A stretch of DNA of 27,846 nt from Saccoglossus kowalevskii (Eukaryota > Hemichordata > Enteropneusta > Harrimaniidae): assembly GCF_000003605.2 (NCBI RefSeq), contig NW_003130863.1, forward strand, positions 60,095 to 87,940, in the 5' to 3' direction. The notes under the pieces were generated by a model. That model made no database searches, was not told where the DNA came from, and saw only the letters and a program-made list of their open reading frames with translations. The translations under genes and the position numbers were made by a program. Below, in pieces: positions 20,103 through 27,846 of the stretch (positions are counted from its first letter, which is position 1; the number at the start of each line of letters is the position of its first letter).

Positions 20103-20495
20103 AATACGTCAACTACACCTGGAGTTTGTACTGGCCAATCACGTTCAATTGATTGCGTTGGTATGCATGTGTACGAACTTACAATACGTCAATTACACCT
20201 GGAGTTTGTACTGGCCAATCACGTTCAACTGATTGTGTTGGTATGCATGTGTACGAACTTACAATACGTCAACTACACCTGGAGTTTGTACTGGCCAATC
20301 ACGTTCAACTGACTGTGTTGGTATGCATGTGTACGAACTTACAATACGTCAACTACACCTGGAGTTTGTACTGGCCAATCACGTTCAACTGATTGTGTTG
20401 GTATGCATGTGTACGAACTTACAATACGTCAACTACACCTGGAGTTTGTACTGGCCAATCACGCTCAACTGATTGTGTTGGTATGTATGTGTACA
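20103..20495. repeat. 80-bp minisatellite, 4.9 units
   Basis: Units start at 20103, 20183, 20263, 20343 and 20423, the last cut at about 20495. They differ at only a few positions each. Each unit contains CTGGCCAATCACG, a CCAAT box sequence, and GGTATGCATGTGTAC. As 80 is not a multiple of three, the ORFs running through it repeat every 240 bp and are artefacts. Confidence 0.97.
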
Positions 20496-23378
20496 TGCGT
20501 TTCGGGATTTGTTTTCGATGTTCACATAATAATATTTTACAAATATGTCACTTGTTATTTGCATAATGTATATATATGACTAAATTTTGAACAAGGTTCA
20601 AAAACAGGCGATTGATATCGAACTCCCGATAGATCAAAGGACAAAATGATGGGCTTTGAGCTTTGAGTTGTAAGTTTGAGCCCAAAAAGGGGCGTATTTT
20701 CTATATACAGAGGTCACAGACAGTCATTGTCTCTTTAATTGACACGCGATTGTTGACTTTGTACCTAGGTGGCGGGCGTGCATTAGAGTTAGATTATGTT
20801 GTAAGGACGTAGACACTCAAATATATTTAAATGAAAAGTTGATTTTTTTATAAATAAGTTTGTGAAGTTCAGCTTTTTGCCTTTCATTGCGTACTCGTGC
20901 ATTTTATTTTAAAACTATTTTGTTGTCCTTCTTTTGGTATTTGTTTAGTACATGCATCATATACTATAGAACATGTTGAAATAGCTGCATGTAATAGTAG
21001 CAGATTTGACTGAATTAACAGAATCTTAATTTAGCTAAATTGTCGACTATCTCCCTGTGAAAATATACTTTCTGTTAAATTAGATACATCTTGGATTAGC
21101 GAAAATAACATGCCTATAGTAATTCGTATTGTATGTTATTGTAGTCTTTAGTGATTAACAAATGTTTAAGCATCACTCTTTTGGAAAGTTAAGGGTTGAT
21201 AATATTAACCGTTCCATAAATGTTCACAAAAGAAGGTAGTTTTGCATGCCCAAGACAGGAAGAGTTTGTTGTCCGTTTCGCTCGTCTTTTGTCATTGTTA
21301 TTCGTAATGACGAACTTGTGGACATTTTTACCCCCCCCCCCCCCAAATCAGCATTTGAACACATGTGCGTCTCTGTAAACTTAATAACATCACTCACCGA
21401 GGTTAATTACAAGCATAATTTTGTTTGGCGTATTGACTCAAAATGGCCAACTGACAGCCATGTTAATTGTATTTTCATTAAATACAAATTTTGCATGGGG
21501 GTTTTAATAAAATTAAACCAACTGGCAGCTATATTTTGTTTTAGCAACTTTAAATAGCAACTTATTGACAGTCTGTCAATATCACATGATAAAAGTTGTC
21601 AACTCAAGTTAAACATGGCTGTGATGGCATTCAAACTAATGGCTTACACAGAGAAGTAAAATATTCATATGCAAATGTGTATTGGCAAACTTACAAAATT
21701 AAATATAAAAATAAATTAATAACATATTTACGGACATTGAAAAAATATATTAAAAAGTCTAAACTAGCTTATTTTAATCAGGTTACTAATTTAAGTGAAA
21801 AATCAGTGATTGCTATTTTGTAGGAAAAATACACGCACAAACACAACACAAGGTAAAGTCATTTTTATTGCTTTCAGTCAAACATATTACACCACTATGT
21901 TTTATCAATCACATATAGGTTTCATCAAGAACCATAACACATATACTGAATCAAAAAAACATACGATTTAATCTTCAAATAATCACATAGTTTGATTTCC
22001 AATTGTGACACATACACAATATATAGCACTTTCTCCACTGCAAACCATTTAAAAAATTTTAATAAATCATCAAAAAAAAACAAAATAAAATATATCATAT
22101 TCTAACTACAGCAGCAATAAATTAACAAGTATTCCTTAAAAAACAGAACATTTTTGCATAATGTTTATCTTATATTTGATTGCCACCAAATAGTAGAATG
22201 TTGTCCAATTTATTAGTTTTTCAAAAGTACAAAAATGCATTTTTAAGAAGCATTTGTTAGTGTGGAAATGGAAAATGTCCTTGACCCAAACCAAATGTTT
22301 GGTTTATAAATGGAACTATCCTGGCGGTGTTAGGCCAACCAGAACCCCCTCATCAATCAGATTCAGCTGTTATGACCTGTAAAGTCTCTTAAAATACAGG
22401 AGTGTGTTAGCAATGTCAATTCAGGGTCATCTAGAAGATTGTCTTGTGGCTTACCAGTACATTAATGGCTATAGAAGCAAAACGAGTATTATTTTATTTA
22501 AAAACATGCGCAGACTTAAGCAGTAACTTCTGTACTACAACGCAATCTCTAAACTTAAAAATTATTTTTAGCTGAAAACTGCAAGGAGGGATGGTACCCT
22601 GCGCTCTGAGGTGCCCTACCTGTCACAGTAACACAAACTGGACAGAGCAACATGAGGCTTCTAATAACAGCTTCTAAAAACACATACAATCTGAAATCTG
22701 TGAAAAAGACACACATAAAAGCATGCATGAAATTAAATTTCATCACATTTTTTTGTGACATGTCAACAATGTCTGTATTACAGCGCTGTAAATACTGCAT
22801 CTTGATTTTATTGAGGTTTGTACCATGGCTGTCTTGAATTGGTCATGGTTATATGCTATAACCTTGTTAATACATGGTATACAAGATCAAAGTATCAAAT
22901 ACCTGCACCAAATCAACTACAATTTAAGCTATACTTATTCAGTTGATTGGTTGAAATTCACCAATTTGTGACAGTCAAGGAACAAATTAGTTAAATAATG
23001 GTCATTGATCATTATGGCACACACATTATTTCTGATTTATATTTCTGGTTTAATATGCCATAATCATCACATGACCATGATTTAATTAGTACGTATATTG
23101 CGGTGGTGAATGGACATTTACACTCACACAGTTAACCGAGGAATTTGATTGATCAACAATGTTATTAAAAAAATTCAAAATCCCATTTCCCATTTAAAAG
23201 AAAACAATATATACACAGAGGTAAGATCACCAAAAACACAATTATTTTAAACTGTGTTTAATAATCATCTATCTATCTATGAATGCAACCTCTCTCTGTG
23301 AAGGCAGTGTTAATTCACACCATACAATTTATGTACAAATTTGGTCAGTAGCTTGTATCCAGGACACTGATAATATTT
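20496..23378. other. Region downstream of HPPD, no gene recognised
   Basis: AT-rich. A run of 14 C at 21331-21344. The part adjacent to 23378 must include the HPPD 3' UTR, but its end is not clear; minus-strand AATAAA matches occur (for example near 21861), too far off to assign. No protein recognised on either strand. Confidence 0.4.
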
Positions 23379-26592
<3,214 letters not shown>

Positions 26593-27454
26593 CTGCAAAA
26601 TATAAACAAAGCTGTAAGGAATGCATACCGGATAAAGTTTGCAAGTTTGGGTTCATTTTCTGAACTTTTCAAGCTCTTGACGAAATGAATTTGTGTTGTA
26701 AAATAGCTGTGTTGAGTTCAACGTTTGCTCATACATGATAAAAATAGGTTACACAGTAGTTACGTAATTGGTACTGACATTGGAGTTTAAACTGAATCAT
26801 ATGTAAAGGTGGTATGTGTTGGAGGGTTCACTAGACTTTCACTTTAGTATAACATCATACCCATTGCAGAGCAAGCCATGATTTACCGGTAGTATAGCCC
26901 CCCCCCCCCATAAACTGAATAACTGTATGCGCTTTCTAACATGGTACATTGTGGGCTTGGATTAAGTGTGAGATGCTGTCAAAGAAATAAACAAATAGAA
27001 TGAAGGCTTTAAATTTTGAAAATAAAATGGCCACCATTTAACCATCTTGAATTGGACATCAAATGAACGAGACATGATGAGTGGTCCATGTTTGACATTT
27101 GAACATGATTGAGCTAGACAAGCCAAGATATATAGGTACGATAGTATGCTTCATTTTCAATCCAAAACTAATCAGACCATCATAATCGCCTCCAAGCACT
27201 TATTTACCAATTCTTTTTTGAAATGCAATAATTGTATTGTGATACAGATGAAAAATTGGTTATTATGCAAATTAGGTAATTATTATCCATGGATTCCAAC
27301 CTACAAATTAATTAGGTCTGTGTGCATTGTCCTAGAACATCTAGACACACACACACACACACACACAGCAACTCCCATTTTGTGCTTCTCATACAGAAGT
27401 AAAACAAGCAGCCTATCGGCTGAGATAGCTCCGCTGTTAGCAATGCACATTTCA
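26593..27454 (-). other. HPPD intron (5' end outside window)
   Basis: No further HPPD exon could be found by protein similarity. Contains a run of 12 C (26898-26909) and an AC microsatellite (27345-27367). The only long plus-strand ORF (27146-27499) runs through the microsatellite and is not credible. Confidence 0.6.
27345..27367. repeat. AC dinucleotide microsatellite
   Basis: About eleven uninterrupted AC units in the HPPD intron; length is likely to vary between individuals. Confidence 0.95.
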
Positions 27455-27846
27455 ATTAAAGAACTGAAGACATCATTAGAAAATGAACAATATGAATAGT
27501 ATCAAAGCAATCGGACTTACAGTTTTCAACAAGAAGTCGAAAATATCACTTTTTACCAAAAATGACAAAAATATTCACCAAAATTAGAGAACTGAAGATA
27601 TCATCACAAAATGAACAAATCTGAAAAAGGTCTACATGTAGTATCTATATATGTAATATCAAAGCAATTGAACTTTTGGTTTTTAACAAGAAGTCGAAAA
27701 TATCACTTTTTACCAAAAATTACAAAAATATTCACCAAAATTAGAGAATTGAAGATATCATCACGAAATGAACAAATCTGAGAGAGGTCCACATGTAGTA
27801 CCTATATATGTAGTATCAAAGCAATTAGACTTGCGGTTTTTAACAG
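27455..27846. repeat. 157-bp tandem repeat running off the window end
   Basis: Unit starts at 27455, 27583 and 27740. The second unit is 157 bp; the first is 128 bp, lacking about 29 bp around the ACATGTAG/TATATATG block; the third is cut by the window end. Conserved block: AACAAGAAGTCGAAAATATC. The units have only point differences, so the array is young. It may be a satellite or the internal repeat of a transposable element. Confidence 0.9.

Noticed and set aside
20153-20472. Two 79-codon repetitive ORFs
   Set aside because: They are translations of the 80-bp minisatellite in shifted frames.
20103-20495. CRISPR-like array
   Set aside because: The whole 80-bp unit is conserved with no variable spacers, and the genome is eukaryotic.
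21246-21557. 103-codon plus-strand ORF
   Set aside because: It reads through a run of 14 C (PPPP) and AT-rich sequence, and no family is recognised.

Overview
The window is animal nuclear DNA. Genes are split by GT-AG introns of a few hundred bases to several kilobases, the background is AT-rich, and TIR-bounded elements, minisatellites and one assembly gap (299 N) are present. Both recognisable enzymes are close to their vertebrate counterparts in sequence and layout, which suits a marine invertebrate, possibly a deuterostome. The species cannot be settled from the sequence, and nothing bacterial, plasmid or viral is seen.

Left part (about 2.3-12.9 kb, + strand): a complete gamma-glutamyltransferase gene. 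I joined it by eye from 11 coding exons to a 600-codon reading frame with all ten introns phase-compatible. It encodes a type II membrane-anchored, self-cleaving enzyme of glutathione breakdown. Only the tiny first exon (23 coding bases at 2326-2348) is an inference. Introns 2, 4 and 8 carry inverted-repeat, MITE-like insertions.

Middle (14.4-17.1 kb, - strand): a two-exon gene convergent with the GGT gene. It encodes an unrecognised, lysine-rich, largely disordered protein of about 661 residues with six near-identical 11-residue repeats.

From 17.1 to 23.4 kb no firm gene is seen. The stretch holds a strong hairpin, some weak plus-strand ORFs and an 80-bp minisatellite of nearly five units.

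Right part (23.4-26.6 kb, - strand): the last three coding exons of 4-hydroxyphenylpyruvate dioxygenase (tyrosine catabolism), with the second iron-ligand His and the Glu ligand visible. The 5' exons lie beyond the window. Its penultimate visible intron contains a 748-bp element with long terminal inverted repeats and a TAA target-site duplication, like a PIF/Harbinger MITE. The window ends inside a 157-bp tandem repeat.

The three genes do not form one pathway. GGT acts at the cell surface on glutathione, HPPD acts in the cytosol on a tyrosine catabolite, and the third is unknown. I found no convincing new multi-gene system. The most notable items are the repeat protein and the transposable-element remnants, one of which carries a CTCF-like motif in its terminal repeat.
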